Assembly: GCA_014084085.1 (NCBI GenBank)
Contig: NPFB01000040.1
Location: 308,141 to 344,545 of the forward strand
Direction of reading: 5' to 3'
From: Hondaea fermentalgiana
Taxonomy: Eukaryota; Sar; Bigyra; Thraustochytrida; Thraustochytriidae
DNA: 36,405 nt
In this document: piece by piece, positions 1-8,527 of the stretch
Position numbering within the stretch: the stretch's first letter is position 1
Layout: the number at the start of each line of letters is the position of its first letter
The notes under the pieces: generated by a model
What the model saw: the letters and a program-made list of their open reading frames with translations, nothing else
Databases searched by the model: none
What the model was told of the DNA's origin: nothing
Position numbers and translations under genes: made by a program

Positions 1-52
<52 letters not shown>
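1..52. repeat. (GGCT)13 microsatellite at the window edge
   Basis: Thirteen perfect GGCT units start at base 1. The tract probably runs beyond the window, which suggests the assembly broke here. Confidence 0.95.
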
Positions 53-53
<1 letters not shown>

Positions 54-237
54 CGTCTCGGTAGAGTTACTTCTTGACTCTTTTTGAACACATCGCAGTC
101 TGCACAAGCACTTTGGCATGGCGATCATGTCCTCTTTGTTATGGCGATCGTTTCTGTGCCTTGACGCCGTCGCACGAGGGTGATCGCGATCAAGATCGCG
201 GGCCGCATCCGACTCGAATTTGTCTGCATTCTTTTCC

Positions 238-286
238 GAAGAAGAAGAAGAAGAAGGAGAGGAAGAGGAAGAAGGAGAGCGAGGAC
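238..286. repeat. Polypurine GAA/GGA tract
   Basis: A nearly uninterrupted purine run on the plus strand made of GAA and GGA triplets. It has mirror character and could form triplex DNA. It creates spurious Lys/Glu-rich frames. Confidence 0.85.
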
Positions 287-616
287 TCCGCTGCCGTGCA
301 GGCACGAACGACCTGACTCCAGCTGAAAAGATCCTCTGCTCGGCCGCCTCCCACTCTCGCTGGCGTCCCTACGCGCAAGGCTTGGCGCGTGCCCTTTTCT
401 CGCGCGGTCCTCTCCCACCTCGGGCTGCCTGATTGCTTTACAGTAGCTCTCTCGGTCTGTCTGTCTGTGTCTGTTGGTCGCTCAGTTTTGCTCTGCTCGC
501 GCCGTCCCAGCAACTAACATGTAAGCGAGCGCGCGTGTGCGCGTGCGCGGGCGTCGCGGGGCACCTCGACGAGCGCGCCATGGATGCTGCTGCTAACGCT
601 TGCGCGGCCATCGCGC

Positions 617-617
<1 letters not shown>

Positions 618-647
<30 letters not shown>
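618..647. repeat. (CAG)10 trinucleotide repeat
   Basis: Ten perfect CAG units. Shorter CAG arrays also sit at 4333-4352 just upstream of the transporter, at about 12509-12530 upstream of PdxS, and inside the N-terminal codons of the IQ-repeat gene near 21750. Confidence 0.95.
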
Positions 648-649
<2 letters not shown>

Positions 650-1057
650 GTAGCAGGTGGTGCGCAAGTCTCCGGCGCGACGCCCCCTGGCCTAATGTCG
701 CTAGCTGCTGCTGCCACTACGCGCGCATAGCGAGTCACAGTTTTTATATAAATTACACGCTCGGTGACGTGTGTGTGGGCGCGCGCACAGGTGTGTGCGG
801 GTGTGTGGGGCCGTGGCGAGAGGAGGTGTGCGCGCGTGCACAACAGCTTGGACAAAGAAATCAAAGGACGAAGCAAAACAAAGCAAGAGGAACTGCACGC
901 GCTTGGAGCTAGCGAGCTAGCTGCCAGAGCTACCCACCAACGCACAAACTTGACGAAGGTGGCTGCGGCGGCAGCATCGATCACGATCGCATCGAAGGAG
1001 TGTGAGGGCAACTCTGGAATGCAGCAGGACCGTGCGTGCGACCTCCTCGGAAGGGCC

Positions 1058-1078
1058 CGCACGCACGCACGCACGCAA

Positions 1079-1110
<32 letters not shown>

Positions 1111-1120
1111 GCACACGCGC
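1058..1120. repeat. (ACGC)n microsatellite with AAGC interruptions
   Basis: About fifteen ACGC/GCAC tetramers, interrupted twice by an AAGC unit. The alternating purine-pyrimidine pattern is prone to Z-DNA formation. Confidence 0.9.
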
Positions 1121-1228
1121 GCACGCTCCGCTGCCGTTTGGCAAGCCATGAATTTGTTGCGCGCCGCACTACCACTGCCGTCCGCACCGCGTCCTCGGCG
1201 CTCGACTACGCACTGACGCACGTTCGCT

Positions 1229-1264
1229 TGATCGATCGCTTGATCGATCGATCGATCGATCGAT
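1229..1264. repeat. (GATC)n self-complementary repeat
   Basis: GATC/CGAT tetramers interrupted once by GCTT and followed by a T run. The unit is palindromic, so either strand can fold into a hairpin of any register. Confidence 0.9.
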
Positions 1265-1340
1265 TTTTTATGTAAGCGAGAGACGAACGAAAGCAACCAA
1301 GTTGAAGCGTGCATGGCATGCGTGCATGAGCTCTGAATGA

Positions 1341-1628
1341 ATGCCAGTGTTTGCCGCACCAGCGCCGCCGGCGTCAAGAATGTTGTACGCGCTCTGCGCC
1401 GCTTCCTCCGAAGACGACGAGTGGAGCGACTGCGAGCGAGGCAAAAGCGACAACATGACCGAGCTCCAGCCAGCCGCCCCTGCCGCTGCCGCAAGCAGCG
1501 TCTGCAACGTCCGGCAGCGGCAGCGGCGCGCGCCGCTGCCGGCAGCCCAGATTGACCGCTTGACCAGCCTCTGCACTGCATGCCGGAGCAGCATTGGAAA
1601 AAATGCCAAAAAGCCTCTAACTAACTAA
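1341..1628 (+). CDS. Possible small hypothetical protein (95 aa), weak candidate
   Basis: An ATG-initiated frame of 95 codons ends in TAA inside a (CTAA)n tract. I recognise no family. The central part has an acidic stretch (SSEDDEWSD around residues 22-30), and its codons there end mostly in G or C, like the confirmed genes of this window. The N-terminal part is Ala/Pro-rich and the end has several Cys and basic residues. Against it: the start has a T at -3 and overlaps a run of ATGA repeats, the GC-rich region produces open frames easily, and there are overlapping frames of similar length. Treat as a candidate only. Confidence 0.2.
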   Translation: MPVFAAPAPPASRMLYALCAASSEDDEWSDCERGKSDNMTELQPAAPAAAASSVCNVRQRQRRAPLPAAQIDRLTSLCTACRSSIGKNAKKPLTN

Positions 1629-1629
1629 C
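1617..1629. repeat. Short (CTAA)n tract
   Basis: Three CTAA units plus a partial one. It places stop codons in several frames. Confidence 0.7.
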
Positions 1630-1784
1630 TGTCGCGGCCGGCCCGTGCCGGCGCCGCCCGGGGTCACGCGGGATCTCGCTGTCGCGTGCGTGGCTGCTCG
1701 CCTCGCGCTGGTCATTTCGACATCCCCGCGCTTTCAGCGAGCGGCCTGCGAGCGGCAGGCGAGCAGCAGCGGGCCGGTGGTAGA

Positions 1785-1810
1785 GAAGCAAGAAGAAGAA
1801 GAAGAAGAAG
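1785..1810. repeat. (GAA)n tract
   Basis: Eight or so AAG/GAA triplets, purine only on the plus strand. Confidence 0.85.
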
Positions 1811-1894
1811 TCGGCGAGAGAACGTCATTGTGATTGGCGTGGCGCTGGCCGCGTCTTCCTTCCTTTTTTTTTTCTTCCCGAGGGCTCCCCCGTC

Positions 1895-1921
1895 GCATCG
1901 CATCGCATCGCATCGCATCGC
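1895..1921. repeat. (GCATC)5 pentanucleotide repeat
   Basis: Five perfect GCATC units. The same pentamer recurs at 2271-2298 and, with a C/A variant, as a decamer at 26026-26065 upstream of the kinase gene. Confidence 0.95.
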
Positions 1922-2031
1922 GGAGACGACCCAAGTCGACCTCGCTGCGCTACGGAGCGGCCTGCGAGGGCGGGCCGGCAGACCGGTCTGCCGGCGGGCC
2001 GGCGCGAGGGAGGGTTGATCCGGGACGGCCT

Positions 2032-2056
2032 AGCAAGCAAGCAAGCAAGCAAGCAA
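2032..2056. repeat. (AAGC)6 tetranucleotide repeat
   Basis: Six AAGC units. The complementary form (TTGC/TGCT)n appears at 6187-6209 and 7742-7765, and a two-unit trace at about 4313-4322. Confidence 0.9.
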
Positions 2057-2270
2057 GACACGAAGCACGCAACACTGCAAGCACACGGAAAAAAGGTTTT
2101 CAAAGGATCGTCGGCGACCATGCGCGGTCCGAGCAGCACGAAGTGTGCGCGCACACACCCTCCCTCTGTCTCTCTGTCTCTCTACCTCTGTCCCTCCAGC
2201 TCCCACGGCTGACCGGCTAGCAGTACTGTAGCGGCTGGCTATTGCTGCGGCTGCCCCAGCAACTCGCACC

Positions 2271-2298
2271 GCATCGCATTGCATCGCATCGCATCGCA
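2271..2298. repeat. (GCATC)n pentanucleotide repeat, second copy
   Basis: Five GCATC-type units, one of them GCATT, about 350 bases downstream of the first array. Confidence 0.9.
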
Positions 2299-2525
2299 GT
2301 TGGTTGCTTTCCTTGTTGGGCTTCGCATCGTGATCTCGCTCCACCTATCCGGCTAACAAGGCTACCAGGCGCTCGCATCACTCTCTGAGCGGCAGCGGTC
2401 CGCCAGCTGAGTCGTGCCGGCAGCAGCGCAGGTCAGAAGAAGCCTGATTGATTTTACTCAAGTGCATATGCGAGAGCTGAGGAACCCAAGGCGCTCGGCA
2501 GCTAGTTCCCGGGTCTTGACCCCGC

Positions 2526-2575
2526 TTCGACTCGACTCGACTCGACTCGGCTCGGCTCGGCTCGGCTCGGCTCGG
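2526..2575. repeat. CTCGA to CTCGG compound pentanucleotide array
   Basis: A TTCGA unit, three CTCGA units, then six CTCGG units: a clean single-base switch within one array, as if a variant unit had been amplified. A GAGCA pentamer run follows at about 2590-2610 and again at about 3229-3248. Confidence 0.9.
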
Positions 2576-3147
2576 ACGGGAGAGGACAGGACAGAGCAGA
2601 GCAGAGCAGGTGCGAGCGATTGTGTGTTGGATCTTTTTTTTGTTGCAGTGCTGTTGATGCTTGTGACTGAGGCGTTGGCGTCGGCGCCGTTCAAGATCAG
2701 TCGGCTCTTGCCTTTGGTTTGTCGTCAATTCACCCTCGTCCGATCAGCTGCACTCTCGCAAACCCCAAGGCAAGCCGCTGCCGCCGCCAACAAGGCTTGC
2801 TTGCTCGCTTGCTTTTCAATCTTTCTTTCATCCTTTCGTCCACCACCCTTTCACGTTATTCTTTCTTTCATTCACCCTGCGGAAACACCCCGATTGCACA
2901 TTTCAAATTTCCCGCCTCGCGCGATCCACGCAGCCGCGCCCGGGAGCCTCCCGGGCTTGTCCTACTGTTTTCCATAGCAGACGTCTACGCACGCGCGGCC
3001 CGCGCTCCGAGCAGCGTCGATGGCGGCGCGTGCCGCGCCTGCGCGCGCTCCAGCCGCCCTCGCACCCTCCCGAGACCCTCCCGAGACCCATCCCTCGCCT
3101 GCCGCCCGGGCCGAGCCTCGCCGCTAGCGGGCTAGCCGGCCGGCCGG

Positions 3148-3176
3148 CTGCCTGCCTGCCTGCCTGCCTGCCTGCC
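3148..3176. repeat. (GCCT)n microsatellite
   Basis: Seven GCCT/TGCC units following a CCGG-rich palindromic stretch. Confidence 0.9.
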
Positions 3177-3373
3177 GGACCGCGACCGGCCGGCCTGGGC
3201 GCGGCGGCCCGAGGCCTGGCTCTCGGGACGAGCAGAGCAGAGCAGAGCCCGGGCGGCGCCCTGCAACCACCTAACAGTAAAGCAAAGCAAAAAGCAAGAT
3301 AAAAGAAAACTAAAATCTTCTTCCGCTTTCCACTCCATTCCATTCCTTCCCTTTTCCCCTTCTCCACTCGCGG

Positions 3374-3393
3374 CCCATCCCATCCCATCCCAT
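3374..3393. repeat. (CCCAT)4 pentanucleotide repeat
   Basis: Four perfect CCCAT units. Imperfect CCATT pentamers lie just before, near 3337-3352. The complement GGGAT recurs at about 12191-12215. Confidence 0.85.
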
Positions 3394-3712
3394 TCCTGCT
3401 CGCTTCGCTTCGCGGCGCCTCTTCCGAAGCCCAGCCGGTCTCGCACCTCTCGCTGCTCGCTTCGTTTGCGTCGCGCGCCGCCAGCTTGCCGGCTGCCACT
3501 GCTGCAGCTGCAGCCCGTGCACAACGTTTGCCTCCTCTGCTCGTGTCGTCTCTCGCGAGTTTTGTTTTCTCTCTCTCCCCCTCTCTCTCCCTCTCCCCGT
3601 GCACCGCTCGCTCGCACCGCGCGCCCCGCACGCACTGCACGTGCGGCGCAGTGCTGCGCTGCTTCCTCGCCGTCGCGTCGCAGCTGGCCGGCGACACTCC
3701 GCGAGTGCCGCA

Positions 3713-3788
3713 GGAATGAATGAATGAATGAACGCGCGAATGAATGAATGAATGAATGATGAGTAAACCAACGAGCGAATGAATGAAC
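3713..3788. repeat. Interrupted (GAAT)n microsatellite
   Basis: Three blocks of GAAT/TGAA tetramers separated by short non-repeat spacers. Confidence 0.9.
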
Positions 3789-4050
3789 CAACGAAAGAAC
3801 CATGAATGCAACGCAAGCCCGCCCGGCAGAGCGAGCGAAAGAAGGAAACAATCAAAGAAACAAGCAAAGGGTGGAAGCAAGCCCTGCACCCGGGCGCCTC
3901 CAAGTCCCGCCGCTTCCGCCTCTCTCTCTCTCTCTCTCCGCTCTGCACCGCGCTCTCCCTCTCGCCGCCTCTGGGCACGCGCGGCGCTGCACCAAACCCC
4001 TTTCGCGCACCGCGTCACCGCCTGCGCGCCGCAGCGAGCGAGGAGCGACG

Positions 4051-4082
4051 GCCTGCGTGCCTGCGTGCCTGCGTGCCTGCGT
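4051..4082. repeat. GTGCCTGC octamer repeat
   Basis: Four tandem GCCTGCGT-type octamers. Confidence 0.85.
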
Positions 4083-4083
4083 C

Positions 4084-4150
4084 GGGCCAGCCAGGGAGGG
4101 AGGGTCGTGCAGACAGCGGACGGACGCGGGAGGGCCAGCCAGGGAGGGAG
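4084..4150. repeat. Pair of 19-bp direct repeats 48 bp apart
   Basis: The word GGGCCAGCCAGGGAGGGAG occurs at 4084-4102 and again at 4132-4150. It lies about 260-330 bases upstream of the transporter start, so it may be a duplicated regulatory site or simply a local duplication. Confidence 0.8.
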
Positions 4151-4332
4151 AGCAGGTCTCCGTCTCGAGCGAGGCGCGAGGATCGACCGCCTCGACGGGC
4201 CGAGCAACTGCGAGCAAGCCAGCCCCAGCAGGCAGTGCACACTCACAGCGCTAACTAGCTTCCGTCCATCCTGCAATCCTCCATTTCACCCATCCATCCT
4301 TGAGCTGCAGTAGCAAGCAAGCAGCCAGCGGC

Positions 4333-4352
4333 GGCAGCAGCAGCAGCAGCAG
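4333..4352. repeat. (CAG)n in the presumed 5' UTR of the transporter
   Basis: Six to seven CAG units ending about 60 bases before the ATG. Confidence 0.85.
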
Positions 4353-4409
4353 TGGCGGCAGGGGCTGCGGCAAACGGTGATCGTTGGCGAGAGGACGCTA
4401 AAAGACACA

Positions 4410-5963
4410 ATGTCGACCGAGGAGATCGCAGCGCTCCAGGCGGAGCTCGAGGCCCAGCTGGCCTCGCAGCGCGCGACCATCGATGAGCTCTGGCTCGTCG
4501 TGTCCGCCATCAACATTCTCGGGCTCCAGCTTGGCTTCGCCATGCTCGAGACCGGCGTGGCCCGCGCCAAGAACACAAAGAGCATCCTGCTCAAGAACTT
4601 GGCAGACATGTCGCTCGGCGTCTTCGTCTGGCTCGTCATCGGCTTCGGCCTCTACGTCGGCGACGGAAGGTTCGTCTCCGGCGCCCCCCACGATGGCTTC
4701 ATGCTCCTCAACGACGAGGACTACGCCCTCTTTGCCCAGTCGTACGGCTTTGCCATCACCGGCACCACCATCATGTCTGGTGCCGTTCTCTCGCGCATGA
4801 AGTTCGAGTGGTACATCCTCATCTCGTGCATCTTCGTCGGCCTCGTCTACCCTGTCTCGGCGCACTGGGCCTGGGCCGAAAACGGATTCCTCTCCGTCGA
4901 CTTTGACTACAAGGATTACGCCGGATCCGGCGTCGTGCACATGATCGGCGGCGTCTACGGTCTCGTCGGCGCCTGGGTTTGCGGACCCCGTGTCGGCCGC
5001 TTCGTCCAGCAGGGCTTTGATACCAAGTCGGTCCCGCGCCCTCTCCCCGGTCACTCGAGCACGCTCCAGGTTATGGGTGTCTTCCTCCTCACGGTCAGCT
5101 GGATGTTCTTCAACGCCGGCTCTTCGGGCGGCACCAACCCGGAGCAGATGCGCTCGGCGAGCCGTGCCCTGGCAGCCTCGATGATCGCTCTCTCCACCTC
5201 GTGCGGTGTCGTCATCATCATCATGTACATCAAGGACCGCACGCACCATCTCGCCGAGGCCTGCAACGCCGTCCTCGCCGGTCTCGTCGCCATTACCGGT
5301 CCCTGTGGCCACGTCGACCCCTGGGGCGCTGCCGTCATTGGCGCCGGCGCGGGCGTCGTCTACCTCTGTGTCAGCCACGTCATGCTTCACCGCCTGCACA
5401 TTGACGATCCCGTCGATGCCTTTGCCGTGCACGGCGCATGCGGAGCCTTTGGTGTCATCATGCTCGGTATCCTCGACTATCAGGACGGTCTCGTCTACGC
5501 GGGTTCGCTGGATCTCCTCTACGGCCAGTTTGTCGGCTTCATCTGTCTCTTTATGTGGGCCCTCATCACCGCCCTCATTCTCTTCGTCAGTCTCAACAGA
5601 ATCTTTGGCATCTCTCTCGATGAGGACGACCAGCTCCTTGGTCTCGACGTCAAGTACCACGAGGGCTACGCTTACCCCGAATTCTCAGCGCAGGATGTCA
5701 TGGAGTACAACCGCACGCGCGACGCCGCCACGCGCAAGTTGCGCTTTGGCAACAAGAACCGCGCCCACGGCTCCGAGTCCTGGGCGGCCAGCGAGGCCTC
5801 GATCCACTCTGCTGGCAACGACCTTTCCTTCCGCTCCGCCAGCTCCGAGGGCTCCGAGACCGGCTGGAAAAAGGGCCGCGCGAAGCGCAACAACTCGGAG
5901 GACGTCATCACCCCGCCTGCGCCCCAGCGCTCGAGCACTGGCGATGATGATCAGTATGTGTAA
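4410..5963 (+). CDS. AMT: Ammonium transporter (AMT/Mep family)
   Basis: Predicted 517-aa polytopic plasma-membrane transporter that brings ammonium into the cell. The AMT signature around residues 170-181 (DYAGSGVVHMIGG) and a second conserved block DDPVDAFAVHG supply the twin histidines of the pore, His177 and His341. About eleven hydrophobic segments run from residue 27 to about 398. The cytosolic tail begins with the GLDVKYHEGYAYPEF block typical of eukaryotic AMT1-type proteins and ends in about 85 Ser/Arg-rich residues likely to be phosphorylated. I chose the ATG at 4410 (A at -3); a GTG-initiated extension of 11 codons is unlikely. No signal peptide precedes the first helix. Downstream lies the convergent hydroxylase gene. 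Family assignment is firm; substrate range and regulation are inferred. Confidence 0.95.
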   Translation: MSTEEIAALQAELEAQLASQRATIDELWLVVSAINILGLQLGFAMLETGVARAKNTKSILLKNLADMSLGVFVWLVIGFGLYVGDGRFVSGAPHDGFMLLNDEDYALFAQSYGFAITGTTIMSGAVLSRMKFEWYILISCIFVGLVYPVSAHWAWAENGFLSVDFDYKDYAGSGVVHMIGGVYGLVGAWVCGPRVGRFVQQGFDTKSVPRPLPGHSSTLQVMGVFLLTVSWMFFNAGSSGGTNPEQMRSASRALAASMIALSTSCGVVIIIMYIKDRTHHLAEACNAVLAGLVAITGPCGHVDPWGAAVIGAGAGVVYLCVSHVMLHRLHIDDPVDAFAVHGACGAFGVIMLGILDYQDGLVYAGSLDLLYGQFVGFICLFMWALITALILFVSLNRIFGISLDEDDQLLGLDVKYHEGYAYPEFSAQDVMEYNRTRDAATRKLRFGNKNRAHGSESWAASEASIHSAGNDLSFRSASSEGSETGWKKGRAKRNNSEDVITPPAPQRSSTGDDDQYV

Positions 5964-6186
5964 GCGCTTCGATGTGCGCGTGACAATGCAGTCCAATCTC
6001 ATTGTGCTTCATATGCTGTTTGTCTCTCTATGGTAATCTCTTGCTGTTGTCGCTTACGCCTGTGTTTACGTGCAGGTGCATTTGCTCGCGTGCCTGCATT
6101 TCACTCGAGCATTGCGCGGCTTCCCCTTATATGTCTGTGTCTATCGAGAACGATTTTCCCCCTTTGTTTCCTTTCGCCCTTTCGCT

Positions 6187-6209
6187 CGCTTGCTTGCTTG
6201 CTTGCTTGC
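6187..6209. repeat. (GCTT)n tetranucleotide repeat
   Basis: Five to six GCTT units, the complement of the AAGC array at 2032-2056. Confidence 0.85.
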
Positions 6210-6420
6210 GACATCGCAATCCTTCCATTTTTATTTCCAACTGTTGTAAAGCGATGAATAGGACGGGACACAGGTTGCCCGTCAAACTGTAGCAAATTAG
6301 AAAGGGTATGCATGGGCCCATCACGTATGAGACACAAACAGTGTCTCACGTGGAACATGATTCACTGTCAACACAGCCTACTAGTATCGTTTTGGACGAC
6401 TATAATTACCTATTCGGTTC

Positions 6421-6450
6421 TGCACAGTTCTGCACAGTCCTGCACAGTTC
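6421..6450. repeat. Three tandem copies of the decamer TGCACAGTTC
   Basis: Units at 6421-6430, 6431-6440 (one substitution, T to C) and 6441-6450, in exact 10-bp register, between two convergent 3' ends. Confidence 0.9.
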
Positions 6451-6656
6451 TCTCTTTGGTGCTTTTCCACATGTTTAGAAGTAAAGCAACAAAAATAGTC
6501 CATCCTAATCTCCATTGATCACCGATTTTCGCGGGAAATCGCCAAGCACGACAAAATCTTTCTTTTGTTCTAACTCTATTGTTATCTCTCCTTTTAGATG
6601 AGACGAGGCTCTTGAGCAGCAGGCGTTCTGAGAACATTTACACACATATTTTCTTT

Positions 6657-7664
6657 TCAATTGGCTTCTCCAGAGACTACCGGCTCTGCTGTTGCGGCGC
6701 CCTCGAAGTCCTTCCAATAGTTGATGGAGTCAAGCGCGGTCTCGCAACTCTCGGCAACGATGCGCTCCGGGTCATGCAGGTACTGCTTGAGAAGAGCGAT
6801 GCACTCTTCAGTTCCGACCGCGCCTAGGGCCTCGGCAGCTTCGTGACGCACCATCTCATGCTCATTCACGTTCTTGAGCGAAGCCTCGAGCGCCGGCACC
6901 GCAGGGCCGCCAATCTCGCCGAGCTCACCAAGCACAAAGGCCACCTCATGCCGGAACAGAGCGCTCGTGGTGTCCGAGAGTCCAGCCGCAAGAGCAAGGA
7001 TGGCCTTTTCGCTGCCGCTGCCAGCATCTTCACCCCCCTCGTCGTTGGCACTGGCCTTGGCGGCGGCCTCCGACGCCGCATTTCTGATGGCAAAAAGCGC
7101 TTGGTAGCGCTCGAAAAGAGGACGATTTGTGTCCATGAGCAAGGCGCCGAGCGCTTCGAGAGATTGCTCCCCGGAAAGCGCGGGCGCGGGGTCGACGCCT
7201 TCGGCCGTCGAGTGTTCGGCCTCGTGGCGTGCGTCTGGGTTCTCTTTGACCCATTCCAGTCGACGCACAGCGAGCTTGCATGTCTCAGAGACCTCGGGCC
7301 GCGCGTCGTCGCAATAGGCCTGCAGGGTCTCCAGCGTCTGGTCCACGTCGGCAGCAATGGCGGCCATGGCCTCGGCGGCCTCGTGCCGCACCACGGCGCA
7401 GTCGTCCACGTCGGCGAGAATGGCCGCCAGCGACGGCACGGTGCTCGCGAGCTGCATTTGCCCGAGCACATACGCGACCTCGTGCCTCAGCAGCGAGCTG
7501 TCCTCCTTGACGGCCAGCGCGCGGCACAAGGTCTCGGCCGCCTCCTCGCTGCCATCCGTGCGCAGGTAAAACACCGCCCGCATGCGCTCGCCCATGCGCT
7601 CGTCGCGGTTCAGGAGCACGGGGCCCCACTTCGCCACGGCGTCTTGCTGCTCCTCCTCCGCCAT
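6657..7664 (-). CDS. DOHH: Deoxyhypusine hydroxylase (HEAT-like repeat di-iron enzyme)
   Basis: Predicted 335-aa cytosolic enzyme that completes hypusine formation on translation factor eIF5A by hydroxylating deoxyhypusine. It is built of two halves of E-Z/HEAT-type helical repeats. The four His-Glu pairs that bind the two irons are all present: His61-Glu62, His94-Glu95, His239-Glu240 and His274-Glu275, each in the expected RHE(V/A)A context. The linker between the halves is somewhat long and contains an Ala/Gly/acidic stretch (about residues 197-219). The start is the ATG at 7664 (A at -3); a TTG seven codons upstream is in frame but improbable. The gene diverges from the dehydrogenase at 8528. 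A 309-codon frame on the opposite strand is a shadow. Confidence 0.95.
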   Translation of the reverse strand: MAEEEQQDAVAKWGPVLLNRDERMGERMRAVFYLRTDGSEEAAETLCRALAVKEDSSLLRHEVAYVLGQMQLASTVPSLAAILADVDDCAVVRHEAAEAMAAIAADVDQTLETLQAYCDDARPEVSETCKLAVRRLEWVKENPDARHEAEHSTAEGVDPAPALSGEQSLEALGALLMDTNRPLFERYQALFAIRNAASEAAAKASANDEGGEDAGSGSEKAILALAAGLSDTTSALFRHEVAFVLGELGEIGGPAVPALEASLKNVNEHEMVRHEAAEALGAVGTEECIALLKQYLHDPERIVAESCETALDSINYWKDFEGAATAEPVVSGEAN

Positions 7665-7741
7665 CTTGCCGCTGCACACGAGCAAGGCCTCCTCGCAGGA
7701 CTTGGCTGGCGCTCCGACTTTGGTCTGCCTTCAATTCGCAG

Positions 7742-7788
7742 TCGCTTGCTTGCTTGCTTGCTTGCTCGCTAGCTTGCTGGCTTGCCTT
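7742..7788. repeat. (GCTT)n repeat just upstream of DOHH
   Basis: Five perfect GCTT units followed by diverged ones (GCTC, GCTA, GCTTGCTG). On the coding strand of DOHH this reads (AAGC)n in the proximal promoter or 5' UTR. Confidence 0.85.
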
Positions 7789-8114
7789 CTTCACCAGTCA
7801 CTTTTGGACAATCGCAAAATTCACAACAAAATAGGGGATCAGTCAATGGAGACAAAACCTGGCAAAGCAATGCAGGGGAAGAGCACAGGGCCAGCGTCGT
7901 GTTCACAGTCCATCAAGAACCCAAATTTTAATAATAGCCCACACAAACGTTGGCCAAAGCAGAGCACAGGCCGCTTTACATGTAAAGAAGGGGGGGAGGG
8001 AGGAGGCCTCGTGCGGCCGCAGAGCGGCAGCATCGCCTTTACGCCCAGAGGCAAAGTCATGGTGAAATGCAGGCCGCTTTCACTCTTTTACATGAGAAAG
8101 TCAGTCGTAGAGAG

Positions 8115-8156
8115 GACGTTCTGACCTCGACGTTCTGACCTCGACGTTCTAGCCTT
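8115..8156. repeat. Three tandem 14-bp direct repeats
   Basis: GACGTTCTGACCTC occurs perfectly at 8115-8128 and 8129-8142, and with a few changes at 8143-8156. The array sits between two divergent genes, a location suited to a multi-copy protein binding site. The function is inferred. Confidence 0.85.
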
Positions 8157-8527
8157 GACATTCGATCTGGAATTTTTTGTGTGTCCGTCCAAAATCTCCT
8201 CCTTTCTAAAATAACATTTGTTTACTCCCTTTCCCTTGGACGCTAAGTAGCCCGAGTCGCGCACCAACATCACAGGCATCGCTGCAGCGCGAACGAAGCT
8301 CCTTCTTCTTGCACTTGAACCATCTACAACAACTGCACGTTCGATTACTTACACGACACAACGCACCTTGTATACGCCCCTATTTGGGGGTCTAGTGGCG
8401 GACAAAGAAAGACAAAGACGAAGTTGGACTTGTGCGCGGCAGTTCCCAAACGCAACGAGGTCGCCACACGCAACAGTACTTCTTCGGCGGCGCGCGCAAG
8501 GACAGAGGGGGGAAGAACCGCCGCGCG

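Larger units (their letters stand above)
1..4409. other. Long intergenic region, microsatellite mosaic upstream of the ammonium transporter
   Basis: I see no convincing gene here apart from one weak small candidate at 1341-1628. The DNA is GC-rich and carries a new simple repeat every few hundred bases: GGCT, purine/GAA, CAG, ACGC, GATC, CTAA, GCATC, AAGC, CTCGA/CTCGG, GAGCA, CCCAT, GCCT, GAAT, TC and a GTGCCTGC-type tract. Long reading frames do exist on the minus strand (514-1581, 2903-4276), but their translations are Cys/Arg/Ala/Ser low-complexity strings produced by the repeats. The 3' end should contain the promoter and 5' UTR of the transporter, but no core element can be named. Confidence 0.6.
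5964..6656. other. Intergenic region between convergent genes
   Basis: Lies between the 3' ends of the transporter (+) and the hydroxylase (-), so it must hold both 3' UTRs. It is clearly AT-richer than its flanks. It contains a (TTGC)n tract and a three-unit 10-bp repeat listed separately. I see no gene. Confidence 0.6.
7665..8527. promoter_or_regulatory. Divergent promoter region (DOHH / dehydrogenase)
   Basis: This 863-bp segment must contain the promoters of both flanking divergent genes. It holds an AAGC/GCTT repeat about 80 bases from the DOHH start, a G-run near 7991, and a three-copy 14-bp direct repeat at 8115-8156. No TATA-like element can be singled out with confidence. Confidence 0.5.

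Noticed and set aside
514..1581. 355-codon minus-strand frame
   Set aside because: Translation is Cys/Arg/Ala/Ser low complexity with repeats such as ACVRACVR produced by the ACGC microsatellite and poly-Ala by the CAG array; no domain.
2903..4276. 457-codon minus-strand frame
   Set aside because: Contains HSFIHS-type strings from the GAAT repeat and Arg/Glu strings from TC tracts; starts at no convincing site and resembles no protein.
4398..5660. 420-codon frame antisense to the ammonium transporter
   Set aside because: Asp/Glu/Val/His-rich shadow caused by strong G/C-ending codons on the real strand.
6843..7772. 309-codon plus-strand frame over DOHH
   Set aside because: Shadow of DOHH, which has all four His-Glu metal sites on the minus strand.
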